NCBI RefSeq assembly: GCF_963378075.1
Contig: NZ_OY726394.1
Coordinates: forward strand, 1,674,001 to 1,738,000
From: Mycolicibacter sp. MU0083
Lineage (GTDB): Bacteria > Actinomycetota > Actinomycetes > Mycobacteriales > Mycobacteriaceae
Direction: 5' to 3'
DNA: 64,000 nucleotides
The notes under the pieces are model-generated. The model searched no databases, had not been told where the DNA came from, and was given only the letters and a program-made list of their open reading frames with translations. Positions 54,574 to 63,418 of the stretch are shown here, piece by piece; positions within the stretch are counted from its first letter, which is position 1; each line of letters starts with the position of its first letter. The translations under genes were made by a program, and so were the position numbers.

Positions 54574-55359
54574 TCAGACCCGGGTCAGGCGCAGCCGCCA
54601 CGCCTCCGGCCCACGCTCCTCGTAACCGACCGCCAGCCGACCGCCGCTGCGCTCGGCGAGCTGGCGCAGCAGCGGAATGGGATCGTGCGACGCCACCAAC
54701 AGCAGCGACCCGCCCACCGGGACCGCGTCGAACGCGCCGAACACCGTCGCGTGCCGGATGGCGTGCGGAACCTCGCGGACGTCGAGTTCGGGCATCTCGT
54801 CGTCCTCCTCGCCGCAGTCGCACCCACCGTGCCCATGCCCGTCCGGGCCGGGGTGGGCCGATCGGGCCGGGTCCGATGCGGCTTCGGGAAGGGCGGCCAC
54901 CAACTCGGCCAGCGCGATGCCGTTGGCCGCCGCCAACGCCGGCAGCAGCAGATCGGCGATCTTGCCCAATACCGCCTCCAGCAGCACCCGCAGCGCCTCG
55001 GCGTGCATCACGGCCTGCACTCGGTCGGTGTCGCGGGCGACGCGTGCCGCGGCTTGCTCGATCAGTTGCTGCTCGCCGAGGAGTCCTTCGATGAGCAGGC
55101 GGGCCCGTTCGACGGTCGCCGACGCCGGGTAGATCACGTCGGTGGCGGCGCGCAGCTGGGGGCGGACGGTTCGGTCGAGGAATGCCTGGAGTGCGCGGCG
55201 GGCTTCGTCGAATTCGGTACCGGCCGTGCCGATCGCGGCGAGCAGCGCACCGGTCAGCGCGGTCTGGTGCCCGAGCAGTTCGGCGTATCGGGAACGAATC
55301 TCGTCCACCGCTGCCGAGTCTGCTGCACTGGTCGCCACGATCACGTCGTTGGTTGTCAT
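54574..55359 (-). CDS. DUF2249-domain protein with helical N-terminal half
   Basis: 261 residues, read opposite to the dcw genes. Residues 1-165 are helical with scattered His (such as LLGHQTAL and VMHAEALRV), possibly hemerythrin-like but without a clear di-iron ligand set. A metal-friendly linker HPGPDGHGHGGCDCGEEDDE follows. Residues 187-261 are a DUF2249 domain (DVREVPHAIRHATVF, then LLLVASHDPIPLLRQLAER). DUF2249 proteins often accompany NO or nitrite chemistry. It is not at this place in M. tuberculosis or, as far as I recall, M. smegmatis. Function unproven. Confidence 0.85.
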   Translation of the reverse strand: MTTNDVIVATSAADSAAVDEIRSRYAELLGHQTALTGALLAAIGTAGTEFDEARRALQAFLDRTVRPQLRAATDVIYPASATVERARLLIEGLLGEQQLIEQAAARVARDTDRVQAVMHAEALRVLLEAVLGKIADLLLPALAAANGIALAELVAALPEAASDPARSAHPGPDGHGHGGCDCGEEDDEMPELDVREVPHAIRHATVFGAFDAVPVGGSLLLVASHDPIPLLRQLAERSGGRLAVGYEERGPEAWRLRLTRV

Positions 55360-55883
55360 TCCCGAGGGTCCTTCCGGTCCGGCTCCGAGTGGGTCGACCC
55401 CTGCCGCGAATTTCTACGGGAGGTCATTGTGAATAATACGGCGGCGGTGATCATGCCGGTAGTCCCGTGGGGCGGGGAGGTTGGGGAGCCGGCCGGTGGG
55501 CCGATACGTTTCCGGGGTAGCGAAATGCATCACATTTCGTGGCCGGGAGGGTTAAGTCTTTTGCTGGTGGGGGTCTGGGCGGAACAGTGGCGCAGCGGCG
55601 CGGCGGGTCGGGGAAGTACCTGTTCTCGGCCGAGTCGGCCGCGGGGAAATGCCGGTAGGCACCGCTCACCGGCGCGGATCGTCGATCCGCCGCGATGCTT
55701 GCGTTTGCCAAAGCGTGATTTCTGTGGCAGCTATTTGAAATTCACTCTTAATATCGTTCTCATTGCCGGGTGCCGCGGCGGATGTGACAGGATGGACGGC
55801 AGTTACAACCCGGCTAGTGATTCCCGGTCGCACTACCCGTACCCGATCGGCGCTACCAACTACCTGACTTGAGGGGGCAGACG
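55360..55883. other. 524-bp intergenic region between the DUF2249 gene and wag31
   Basis: No convincing gene on either strand; open frames here lack family features and ribosome sites. Besides the 55521-55539 inverted repeat, there is an AT-rich block at 55728-55765 that contains TAATAT (55749-55754), a plausible -10 for wag31 giving a leader of about 120 nt, and TGCCA...TGGCA arms around 55706-55729. Both promoters of the divergent pair must lie here. Confidence 0.45.
55521..55539. promoter_or_regulatory. Inverted repeat upstream of the DUF2249 gene
   Basis: CGAAATG-CATCA-CATTTCG, perfect 7-bp arms with a 5-nt centre, in an AT-rich island about 160 bp upstream of the DUF2249 start and 345 bp before wag31. 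The size fits an operator for a dimeric regulator, for example of the Rrf2 or TetR type; which gene it serves is unknown. Confidence 0.5.
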
Positions 55884-56693
55884 ATGCCACTAACACCTGC
55901 TGACGTCCACAACGTCGCGTTCAGTAAGCCGCCGATCGGCAAGCGCGGCTACAACGAAGACGAGGTCGACGCCTTCCTGGATCTGGTGGAGGGCGAGCTG
56001 ACCCGGCTCATCGAGGAGAACACCGACCTGCGTCAGCGGATCGGCGAGCTCGACCAGGAGCTTGCTGCGGCTCGTGCCGGCGGGGGCGCCGCGCAGGCCG
56101 CCCCCTCGATCCCGGTCTACGAGCCCGCCCCCGAGCCGGTGGCCGCGCCGCAGCCGGTGGTCGCCGCGCCGGCCGCCCAGGAGCCGCCGGCGGAGGAGCA
56201 GCATCTCAAGGCCGCTCGGGTGCTGAGCCTGGCCCAGGACACCGCCGACCGGTTGACGGGCACCGCCCGGGCCGAGTCGGAGAAGCTCATGGCCGACGCC
56301 CGTGCCAACGCCGACCAGATCCTCACCGAGGCGCGGCAGACCGCCGAGACGACCGTCGCCGAAGCCCGTCAGCGGGCCGACGCCCTGCTCACCGACGCGC
56401 AGACGCGCTCGGAGACCCAGCTGCGCCAAGCCCAGGAGAAGGCCGACGCGCTGCAGGCCGATGCGGAACGCAAGCACTCGGAGATCATGGGCACCATCAA
56501 CCAGCAGCGCACCGTGCTGGAGGGTCGCCTCGAGCAGCTGCGCACCTTCGAACGCGAGTACCGCACCCGGCTCAAGACCTACCTCGAATCCCAGCTCGAA
56601 GAATTGGGTCAGCGGGGTTCGGCGGCACCGGTGGACAGCAGTGCCCCCGGTGACGGCGGCGGCTTCAACAATTTCAACCGCGGCAGCAACTGA
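55884..56693 (+). CDS. wag31: Polar growth determinant Wag31 (DivIVA)
   Basis: 269 residues. N-terminal DivIVA domain [24 protein letters not shown] (about 10-33), first coiled coil to residue 62, an Ala/Pro-rich linker, then a long coiled coil (about 105-245). Wag31 marks the poles and recruits the growth machinery. GAGGGGGCAG precedes the ATG. The linker differs from M. tuberculosis: aligned without gaps, position 73, the PknA-phosphorylated Thr there, is Ala here, in [12 protein letters not shown]. Confidence 0.97.
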   Translation: MPLTPADVHNVAFSKPPIGKRGYNEDEVDAFLDLVEGELTRLIEENTDLRQRIGELDQELAAARAGGGAAQAAPSIPVYEPAPEPVAAPQPVVAAPAAQEPPAEEQHLKAARVLSLAQDTADRLTGTARAESEKLMADARANADQILTEARQTAETTVAEARQRADALLTDAQTRSETQLRQAQEKADALQADAERKHSEIMGTINQQRTVLEGRLEQLRTFEREYRTRLKTYLESQLEELGQRGSAAPVDSSAPGDGGGFNNFNRGSN

Positions 56694-56758
56694 CCGTCGG
56701 AGCTGACCCGCCGGCCGGCGGAATCGAGTAGTTCGGCCGTCGTACTGGAGGTGGATCG

Positions 56759-57157
56759 ATGCTGATCATCGCGATGGTGTTGGCGGCCATTGGCCTCGCC
56801 GCACTGGTCTTCGCCGTGGTCACCAGCAATGCGTTGGTGGCCTGGGTCTGCGTCGGTGCGAGCCTGCTCGGGGTGCTGCTGCTCATCGTCGATGCGTTGC
56901 GCGAACGGCGGGCCAACCTGCCGGCGAGCGCAGCCGAGGACGCCGAGGACTCGGACGCCGACGAGGGCGCTGAGAGCACCGAGGCCGGCGACGACCTCGA
57001 CATCGCGGCCGAGAGCGAAACCACGGAAGCCACGGAAGCCGCCGATAGCCCGGCCGACGCGGCCGAAGCGGACTCCGCCGCAGTGACCGACACGGTCGCG
57101 GACGCCGGTGCCGACACCGCGACCACGGAGGAGACCGCGGCGCAGCCGACGGAGTGA
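56759..57157 (+). CDS. Small membrane protein, Rv2144c homolog
   Basis: 132 residues. Two membrane helices (about 1-22 and 27-46) are followed by a very acidic Ala/Glu/Asp/Thr-rich tail of about 80 residues, low in complexity and probably disordered. TGGAGGTGG precedes the ATG. It lies 65 bp after wag31 in the same direction and is conserved there in mycobacteria. Function unknown. Confidence 0.85.
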   Translation: MLIIAMVLAAIGLAALVFAVVTSNALVAWVCVGASLLGVLLLIVDALRERRANLPASAAEDAEDSDADEGAESTEAGDDLDIAAESETTEATEAADSPADAAEADSAAVTDTVADAGADTATTEETAAQPTE

Positions 57158-57165
57158 TCCCGGGT

Positions 57166-57855
57166 TCAACCGGCGGCAGCGGTGGCCAGTAGGTCGCGCA
57201 CTGCGGCGTCGCCGACTTGCTCGAAATCCAGATAGGCCTGGCCGACCGCGTCGAACGGGGTGGGCATCGTCGCGCAGACGATGTCGTCGGCTTCCTGCCC
57301 GATCCTGCGGCAGGCCGCCGGCGCGCCCACCGGCACCGCGACGATGACCGACCGCGGATCGGCCGCCTGGACGGCCCGCAGGGCGGCCAGCATGCTCGCC
57401 CCGGTCGCAATCCCGTCGTCGACCAGGATCACCATCCGGCCGTGCAGATCCGCGGGCGCTCGCGCGCCACGGTAGGTACGTTCGCGACGACGCAGTTCGG
57501 CGGTCTCCCGGTCGATCACCGACTGCAGCACGTCGTCGTCGATCCCCAGCTCGGCCAGGACGCGGTCGTTGCGCACCACCCGCCCGCCGGCCAGCGCCCC
57601 CATCGCCAACTCGGGCTGCCGTGGAGCACCGAGCTTGCGGACCACGAACACATCCAGCGGCGCCCGCAGCGCCGCGGCGACCTCCCAGGCGACCGGCACC
57701 CCGCCGCGGGCCAGGCCCAGCACCAGTGGTGGCGGGGCGCCCGCGGTGTCGGGCAGCCGATCGCGGAGCAACCCCGCCAAGGCTCGACCGGCGTCACCGC
57801 GGTCTCGGAACGTGCGGGCCGCCGGCCGAGGTAAGAACGCACCCGGGCGAGTCAT
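57166..57855 (-). CDS. Phosphoribosyltransferase-fold protein, Rv2143-like
   Basis: 229 residues. The PRPP-binding motif is VILVDDGIATGASML (residues about 140-154), with a LGLARGGVPVAWEVA pyrophosphate loop and the N-terminal strand typical of type I phosphoribosyltransferases. Relatives of this type are often found beside erythromycin esterase or dienelactone hydrolase domains and their substrate is not known. Convergent with the Rv2144c homolog, 8 bp away; 39 bp separate it from the mmpL stop, in the same direction. Confidence 0.85.
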   Translation of the reverse strand: MTRPGAFLPRPAARTFRDRGDAGRALAGLLRDRLPDTAGAPPPLVLGLARGGVPVAWEVAAALRAPLDVFVVRKLGAPRQPELAMGALAGGRVVRNDRVLAELGIDDDVLQSVIDRETAELRRRERTYRGARAPADLHGRMVILVDDGIATGASMLAALRAVQAADPRSVIVAVPVGAPAACRRIGQEADDIVCATMPTPFDAVGQAYLDFEQVGDAAVRDLLATAAAG

Positions 57856-57894
57856 CTCCCCATCGAGCTTACGACGGCCGGGTCCGGGACGACG

Positions 57895-60765
57895 TCAGTG
57901 CGACAGCGCCTCGGTGGGCTGCGATTCGACGGCCTCGGGCCACTTCGCGGGCACCGGCCGCTGCCGGACAACCTGCGGCCACCAGAACCACTTGCCCAGC
58001 AGTGCGGCGATGGACGGCGTCATGAACGACCGCACGATCAACGTGTCGAACAACAGCCCCATGCCGATGGTGGTGCCGATCTGACCGAGGATCACCAGAT
58101 CGCTGAAGATGAAGGCACACATCGTCGCCGAGAACACCAGACCGGCGGCGGTGACCACCGAGCCGGTGCCGCCCATCGACCGGATGATCCCGGTGTTCAG
58201 GCCGGCATGCAGCTCCTCCTTGAACCGCGACACCAGCAGCAGGTTGTAGTCCGCTCCCACCGCCAACAGCAGGATGATGGCCAGCGGCACCACGACCCAG
58301 AACAGGTGAATCCCGAAGATGTACTGCCACACCAGGACCGACAGGCCCACCGACGCCCCCAGGGACAGGACGACGGTGCCGACGATCACGATCGCGGCGA
58401 CCAGGCTGCGGGTCACGATCACCATGATCAACAGGATGAGTGCGACCGCGGCCAACGCCGAGATCATCAGGTCGTACTTCATCCCCTCCTGGATGTCCTT
58501 GTTGGTGGCGCCGATACCCGCCACGTAGATCTTCGCGTCCGACATCGGGGTCGCCTTGAGGGCGTCGAACACCGCTTCCTTGATCGCATCGATGTGCGGA
58601 ATCGCCTGGGGGTCGGCCGGATTCCCCTGATGGGTGACGATCATCCGGGCGGCGTGGCCGTCCGGCGACAGGAACAGCTTGAGTCCGCGCTTGAAGTCGT
58701 CGTTGTCGAAGGCCTCCGGCGGCAGGTAGAACGTGTCGTCGTTCTTGGCGTCGTCGAACGCCTTGCCCATTGCGGTGGCGTTGTTCAAGGCCTCTTCGCT
58801 CTGCGAGTTGATGCCCCCGGTGGTCGCGAAGTTCGACAGTGTCAGGTCGCGGTTGCGCTCCTGAATCGCGATCTGCGGCGGCAACAACTCGACCAGCTGC
58901 GGCTGCAGGGCATCGAGGGTGTCGAGGCTGGCGGTGATGGTGCTGAACTTCTCGGACAGTTCGGCTATCCCGTCGAGGGAGTCGAACACCGACCGCAACG
59001 CCCAACACATCGGAATGTCGAAGCAGTGCGGTTCCCAGTAGAAGTAGTTGCGCATCGGGCGGAACTGGTCGTCGAAGTCGGCGAGCTTGTCCCGCAGATC
59101 GTTGACGGTCTCGACGGTGTCGTGGAACGCCCGGGTCTGTTCGTGGGTGGCGGCGGCGCTCTGTCGCTGCAGGTCGAGCTGCTGGCGGAGCACCGCGATG
59201 GTGTTGTCGATCTCGCCGGCCTGCTTGAGCAGGTCGTTGGCCCGGGCCTTCTGATAGTCCAGGTTCATGATCTGGCTGGCGCTGGAGGCACTGATCTGGA
59301 ACGGAATCGAGCTGTGCGTGATCGGTGTCCCGAGCGGCCGGGTGATCGACTGCACCAGCGCGATTCCCGGCGTGTGGAGCACCGCCTTGGCCGCCCGCTC
59401 CAGAATCAGCATGTCGGCGGGATTGCGCATGTCGTGATCGGTCTCGATCATCACCAGTTCGGGGTTGATCCGGGCCTCGGTGAAATGCCTTTCGGCCGCC
59501 TCCATGCCGATGACACCGGGTGCGCTGGCGGGAATGTAGGGCCGGTTGTCGAAGCTGGTGTGCAAGCCGGGCAACGCCAGCAAGCCGATGAACGCGACTG
59601 CCATGGTGACCACCAGGATCGGTCCGGGCCAGCGCACGATCGTCGTGCCGATCCGCCGCCAACCCCGCGTCCGTTGCGCGACCTTGGGTTCCATCAGCCC
59701 GAACCGGGTGGCGATCAACAGCACCGCGGGACCCAGCGTGAGCGCGGCGGCCAGCGTGACCAGCACACCGATGGCGGCGGGTATCCCGAGGGTCTGGAAG
59801 TAGGGGAGCCGGGTCAGGCCCATGCATGCGACCGCACCGGCGATGGTCAGGCCGGATCCGACCATGACGTGCACGGTGCCGCGCCACATGTCGTAGTAGG
59901 CCTCCAGGCGTTCCATGCCCTTGCCGCGGGCCTCCTGATAGCGCCCGACGACGAAGATCGCGTAGTCGGTTCCGGCGGCAATCGCCAAGAGCGTCAACAG
60001 GTTCGTCGCATAGGTGGACAGGCCGATCACGCCGGAGTGGGCCAGCACCGCGACCAGGCCGCGGGCCGCCGCGAGCTCGACGGCGACGGCCAGCAACACG
60101 ATCACCATGGTCGTCAGGGAGCGGTAGACGAACAGCAGCATCAGGCCGATCACCAGGAAGGTGACGGCGGTGACCTCGTTGGTGCCCTCGCTGCCGACTT
60201 CGAAGTTGTCGGTCACCAGTGGCGACGCGCCGGTGATGTAGGCGTGGAGTCCGGCCGGCGGCGGGTTGGCGGCCACGATCTCACGGACGGCGTCGACGGA
60301 TTCGTTCGACATCGCCTCGCCCTGGTTGCCGCGCAGATAGATCTGTGTCAGCGCGGCTTTGCCGTCTTTGCTCTGCGAGCCGCCGGCGGTCAGCGGGTCG
60401 CCCCAGAAGTCCTGGACGTGCTCGACGTGCTCGGTGTCCTCCCGGAGTTTCTTGACCAGGCCGTCGTAGTAGGTGTGGGCGTCGGGACCCAGCACCTCAT
60501 CGCCTTCCAGCACGAGCATCGCCGCACTGTCGGAGTCGAATTCGTCGAAGACCTCGCCGATGTGGCGCATCGCGAGAATGCCCGGGGCATCCGGGGCGTT
60601 CTGCCCCACCGAGCGTTCCCAGCCGACTACTTCGAGTTGGGGCGCAACGGTGTTGGTGATCGCGGCGATCGCGATCCAGACGAGCAGGATCGGCAACGCG
60701 AGTTTGTGGATGGCCCGGGCCACCAACGGGCCGTCGGACGGGGGAGCGGTGCGGTGTTCGCTCAT
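57895..60765 (-). CDS. MmpL4/MmpL5-type RND exporter
   Basis: 956 residues, full length for the MmpL4/5 group. Twelve membrane helices in two halves, with the conserved GTDYAIFVVGRYQEARGKG in the first and GADYNLLLVSRFKEELHAG in the second. The porter domain has a long coiled-coil stretch (about 470-570) with two extra Cys. It overlaps the MmpS gene by 4 bp and the pair should form one complex. MmpS4/L4 and MmpS5/L5 of M. tuberculosis export siderophores, and MmpS5/L5 also drug molecules; no siderophore genes are nearby, so substrate is open. Confidence 0.93.
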   Translation of the reverse strand: MSEHRTAPPSDGPLVARAIHKLALPILLVWIAIAAITNTVAPQLEVVGWERSVGQNAPDAPGILAMRHIGEVFDEFDSDSAAMLVLEGDEVLGPDAHTYYDGLVKKLREDTEHVEHVQDFWGDPLTAGGSQSKDGKAALTQIYLRGNQGEAMSNESVDAVREIVAANPPPAGLHAYITGASPLVTDNFEVGSEGTNEVTAVTFLVIGLMLLFVYRSLTTMVIVLLAVAVELAAARGLVAVLAHSGVIGLSTYATNLLTLLAIAAGTDYAIFVVGRYQEARGKGMERLEAYYDMWRGTVHVMVGSGLTIAGAVACMGLTRLPYFQTLGIPAAIGVLVTLAAALTLGPAVLLIATRFGLMEPKVAQRTRGWRRIGTTIVRWPGPILVVTMAVAFIGLLALPGLHTSFDNRPYIPASAPGVIGMEAAERHFTEARINPELVMIETDHDMRNPADMLILERAAKAVLHTPGIALVQSITRPLGTPITHSSIPFQISASSASQIMNLDYQKARANDLLKQAGEIDNTIAVLRQQLDLQRQSAAATHEQTRAFHDTVETVNDLRDKLADFDDQFRPMRNYFYWEPHCFDIPMCWALRSVFDSLDGIAELSEKFSTITASLDTLDALQPQLVELLPPQIAIQERNRDLTLSNFATTGGINSQSEEALNNATAMGKAFDDAKNDDTFYLPPEAFDNDDFKRGLKLFLSPDGHAARMIVTHQGNPADPQAIPHIDAIKEAVFDALKATPMSDAKIYVAGIGATNKDIQEGMKYDLMISALAAVALILLIMVIVTRSLVAAIVIVGTVVLSLGASVGLSVLVWQYIFGIHLFWVVVPLAIILLLAVGADYNLLLVSRFKEELHAGLNTGIIRSMGGTGSVVTAAGLVFSATMCAFIFSDLVILGQIGTTIGMGLLFDTLIVRSFMTPSIAALLGKWFWWPQVVRQRPVPAKWPEAVESQPTEALSH

Positions 60766-61208
60766 GCGGTCTTGTCCAAGCAGGAGATGTAGCCGTTCAC
60801 GTTGTCCGAAGACCTCTCGTCCTTGACGATTCCGTTGACGGTGATGCGGCAGCCGATGGTGTCGCCGTCACCCTGTGCGCGCAGGTCGGCATACATCGTC
60901 GGCTCGTCGGTGGTCAGCGTCTGCGACCACGGCAGCGGGACCTGCTCGACGCGTTGGGGTTGGGCGTCGATATCCAGATAGTTGATCGTGGCTACCGACC
61001 CGGGCGTCCCGAACACCTCGAAGAACACGTGCTTGGGGTTGTATCCGGTGTTCTCCAGGGCTTCCGAGCCGGGCCGGGAGATTTCGTTGTGGGAGCCGAA
61101 GTAGCCGCGCAACCGGTCGACGCTGAACCCGACCAGGGCGACCACCACGATCACCACGATCGCCACCCATTGCCGACGAATCAGTTTGGTCAGTGAAAGC
61201 CTGCTCAC
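60762..61208 (-). CDS. MmpS-type accessory protein
   Basis: 148 residues from the GTG at 61208, chosen for GGAGGG 7 nt upstream; an in-frame start at 61241 adds 11 residues without support. One membrane helix (about 15-35), then a periplasmic beta domain typical of MmpS proteins (KHVFFEVFGTPGSVATINYLD, then LPWSQTLTTDEPTMYADLRAQ). The CRITVNGIVKDE strand ends near a conserved Cys pair. It acts with the following MmpL. Confidence 0.92.
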   Translation of the reverse strand: MSRLSLTKLIRRQWVAIVVIVVVALVGFSVDRLRGYFGSHNEISRPGSEALENTGYNPKHVFFEVFGTPGSVATINYLDIDAQPQRVEQVPLPWSQTLTTDEPTMYADLRAQGDGDTIGCRITVNGIVKDERSSDNVNGYISCLDKTA

Positions 61209-61245
61209 AACAAAGCCCTCCGACGCCCCGCGGACGATCACCGAT

Positions 61246-61296
61246 GGCGTACGGTGAAAACATCCCGTAAGAGAGAACGGTACGGTACCGTACGCC
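61246..61296. promoter_or_regulatory. Inverted-repeat operator between mmpS and tetR
   Basis: Ten-bp arms GGCGTACGGT (61246-61255) and ACCGTACGCC (61287-61296) are perfect inverse copies. A 14-bp palindrome GTACGGTACCGTAC (61280-61293) overlaps the right arm. They lie between the divergent mmpS and TetR starts, so the TetR protein probably binds here and controls both directions. Confidence 0.8.
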
Positions 61297-61372
61297 GCTA
61301 TCGCAACCTGGTTGATGTTAGGGGCGAACGACTCTGCTGCGGGGCTGCACCGCTGTGGTAGGTAAGGGACTG

Positions 61373-61972
61373 ATGGCTGACGACGCTGAGGACTGCTTGG
61401 ACTGCCCGTGGAGTGAGCGGGAGTCCGAACTGCTGGCGATCACACTCGAGCTGCTGCAGGAACGCGGCTATGACCGCTTCAGTGTCGAAGCCGTGGCGAC
61501 GCGGGCCAAGGCCAGTAAGGCCACCGTGTATCGGCGCTGGCCCACCAAAGCCGACCTGGTGCTCGCCGCGTTCATCGAGGGCACCCGGTCCACGGCCAGT
61601 CCGCCCGACACCGGGTCGCTGCGCGGGGATCTGATGGCGATCGGCCTGTCGACCTGTGAGCAGGCGCTGGAGCACATGCGCACCATGCGTGCGGTGCTCA
61701 ACGAGATGTCGCACAGTCCGGCGCTGCAAGAGGTGATGCGGCAGAAGTTCGTGCTGCAGCGCAAAGTGGTGATCGACAACGTGCTGGCCGATGCCGTCAC
61801 GCGCGGCGAGATCGCGGCCTGCGCGATCGACGACGAGATCTTCGATCTGCTGGCGGGCTACCTGGTGTTCCGGGCGCTGGTATCCGACCGGCCGCCGACC
61901 GCCGAAACGGTCCGGATCATGGTCGACGACGTGTTGCTGCCCAGTCTGCGAGCCAAGAGCGCGGGCGGATAG
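61373..61972 (+). CDS. TetR-family regulator divergent from mmpS-mmpL
   Basis: 199 residues from the ATG at 61373, preceded by TAAGGGA; an in-frame GTG six codons upstream lacks support. Helix-turn-helix FSVEAVATRAKASKATVYRRWPTKADLV at about residues 36-63 is the TetR DNA-binding signature. The C-terminal ligand domain (TetR_C_11-like pattern, with ALVSDRPPTAETV) is typical. The operator between it and mmpS suggests it represses the pump and itself until a ligand binds, as TetR regulators do for mmpS5-mmpL5 pairs in M. abscessus. Confidence 0.9.
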   Translation: MADDAEDCLDCPWSERESELLAITLELLQERGYDRFSVEAVATRAKASKATVYRRWPTKADLVLAAFIEGTRSTASPPDTGSLRGDLMAIGLSTCEQALEHMRTMRAVLNEMSHSPALQEVMRQKFVLQRKVVIDNVLADAVTRGEIAACAIDDEIFDLLAGYLVFRALVSDRPPTAETVRIMVDDVLLPSLRAKSAGG

Positions 61973-62024
61973 CCGGCTTTCACGGGCGGGGATGGGCACT
62001 GCGACGAATCATTGAAGAACGTAT

Positions 62025-62042
62025 GACCACTTACCGGTGGTC
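62025..62042. promoter_or_regulatory. Inverted repeat upstream of the P450 gene
   Basis: GACCAC-TTACCG-GTGGTC, perfect 6-bp arms with a 6-nt centre, between the TetR stop and the P450 promoter. It may be a binding site for the TetR encoded after the P450 gene. Confidence 0.4.
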
Positions 62043-62074
62043 GGCCGTCTTTCTACGGAATCTACGTCGGATCC

Positions 62075-62104
62075 TTGACTGATCTTTCCGGATGATCATA
62101 CGCT
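62075..62104 (+). promoter_or_regulatory. Candidate promoter of the P450-tetR unit
   Basis: TTGACT (62075-62080) and TACGCT (62099-62104) are separated by 18 bp, a good match to a mycobacterial housekeeping promoter. It would give a leader of about 54 nt before the ATG at 62165. Confidence 0.5.
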
Positions 62105-62164
62105 TTGCGTTGAAACGTCCGATGAGCAACACCCGTGCGGGTAGCGACGGAAGCCGAGGCATCG

Positions 62165-63418
62165 ATGACCGTGCAGAGTGTCTTACCCAACGTCTTCGAG
62201 GCCGATCTGCCCACCCTGGAGTACGGCCTCGAGGCCGCGCCGCACGACATCTTGGCCGATGTCCGGGCGGCGCAGGCATGCGCGCCGATCGCCATCGGAC
62301 CCCTCGGCCCGGAGATCCTGTCCTACGATCTGGCTCGGGAAATTCTGCGCGACAACAGGTTCCGTCTGCCCTCCGGTATCACGCTGGCGGCGCAGGGCAT
62401 CACGTCTGGACCGCTGTTCGACAAGTTGGAGAGCAGCCTGCTGGGTCTGGACGGTCCGCCGCACACCCGGTTGCGCAAACTGGTCGCCAAGGCGTTCACG
62501 CCCCGCGCCACGGCGGGACTGCACGACACCATCCACGAGGTGATCGACGGGCTGATCGATCAGGTGGTGGATGCGGGACGCTGCGACGTCGTGACCGATA
62601 TCGCCCGGCCCTATCCCACCCCGGTCATCTGCGCCCTGCTCGGTGCACCGCGCGAGGACTGGCAGCTGTTCGCCGACTGGACCGCGGAGGTCTTCAAGGC
62701 CTTCAACTTTCAGCCGGATGTCACCTTCGACGAACAGGCGATCATGCGGGCCTGGGGCGAGCTCGACGCATACGTCGACGACATGGTCGCCGCCCGCCGA
62801 GACGACCTGACCGATGATCTGCTCTCCGAGCTCATCCGCGCCGAGAACGAAGGGGATCGTCTCGACCTCGACGAACTGCGCATGCTGGTGGCCGGTTTCC
62901 TGATGGCGGGCACCGATACCACCCGCAACCAGTTGGCCGCGTCGGTGCAGGTGCTCTGCGACCATCCCGATCAATGGGCGATGCTGCGCGAGCATCCGGA
63001 ACTCGCGATGCAGGCGGTCGAGGAGAGCATGCGCCATTCGCCGGCGGCCAGTATCGTGCCGCGGACCGCCCTGGTGGACGTCGAATTCGGCGGCTACCTG
63101 TTCCCGGCGGGCACATTCGTGCTCGCGAACACCTTTGCCGCCAACCGCGATCCGGCGATCTACGCCGATGCCGATCGATTCGACATCACCCGCACCGACC
63201 TGCCGCCCATCCTGACGTTCGGCGGCGGCGCGCACTACTGCCTGGGGGCGAACCTGGCGCGGCGTGAGCTGGCCGAGGCGCTGACCGTACTCACCCGTCG
63301 GCTTCCCGTCGCCGAGCGTGTCGGCCCGGCGCCGTGGAAACCCCTGCTGGGCATGACCGGCCCCACCACGCTGACGATCGAATTCAGCAGTGCGAGGGCG
63401 GTGGCCACGGATGCGTAG
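62165..63418 (+). CDS. Cytochrome P450
   Basis: 417 residues, soluble bacterial type. I-helix AGTDTTRNQLA with the oxygen-activating Thr, EESMR for the ExxR motif, and heme loop FGGGAHYCLGANLARRE with the Cys ligand. The ATG at 62165 has GAGG upstream; a GTG at 62135 would add ten residues. The stop overlaps the next TetR gene by 8 bp, so enzyme and regulator are one transcript. The CYP family and substrate cannot be named from this alone. Confidence 0.92.
   Translation: MTVQSVLPNVFEADLPTLEYGLEAAPHDILADVRAAQACAPIAIGPLGPEILSYDLAREILRDNRFRLPSGITLAAQGITSGPLFDKLESSLLGLDGPPHTRLRKLVAKAFTPRATAGLHDTIHEVIDGLIDQVVDAGRCDVVTDIARPYPTPVICALLGAPREDWQLFADWTAEVFKAFNFQPDVTFDEQAIMRAWGELDAYVDDMVAARRDDLTDDLLSELIRAENEGDRLDLDELRMLVAGFLMAGTDTTRNQLAASVQVLCDHPDQWAMLREHPELAMQAVEESMRHSPAASIVPRTALVDVEFGGYLFPAGTFVLANTFAANRDPAIYADADRFDITRTDLPPILTFGGGAHYCLGANLARRELAEALTVLTRRLPVAERVGPAPWKPLLGMTGPTTLTIEFSSARAVATDA

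Noticed and set aside
55451..55711. Short open frames in the gap before wag31
   Set aside because: No ribosome site, no family resemblance, and they cross the inverted repeat and AT-rich block.
57898..60792. Open frame of 964 codons opposite the mmpL gene
   Set aside because: His/Gln/Arg-rich antisense shadow; the bottom strand has all MmpL motifs.
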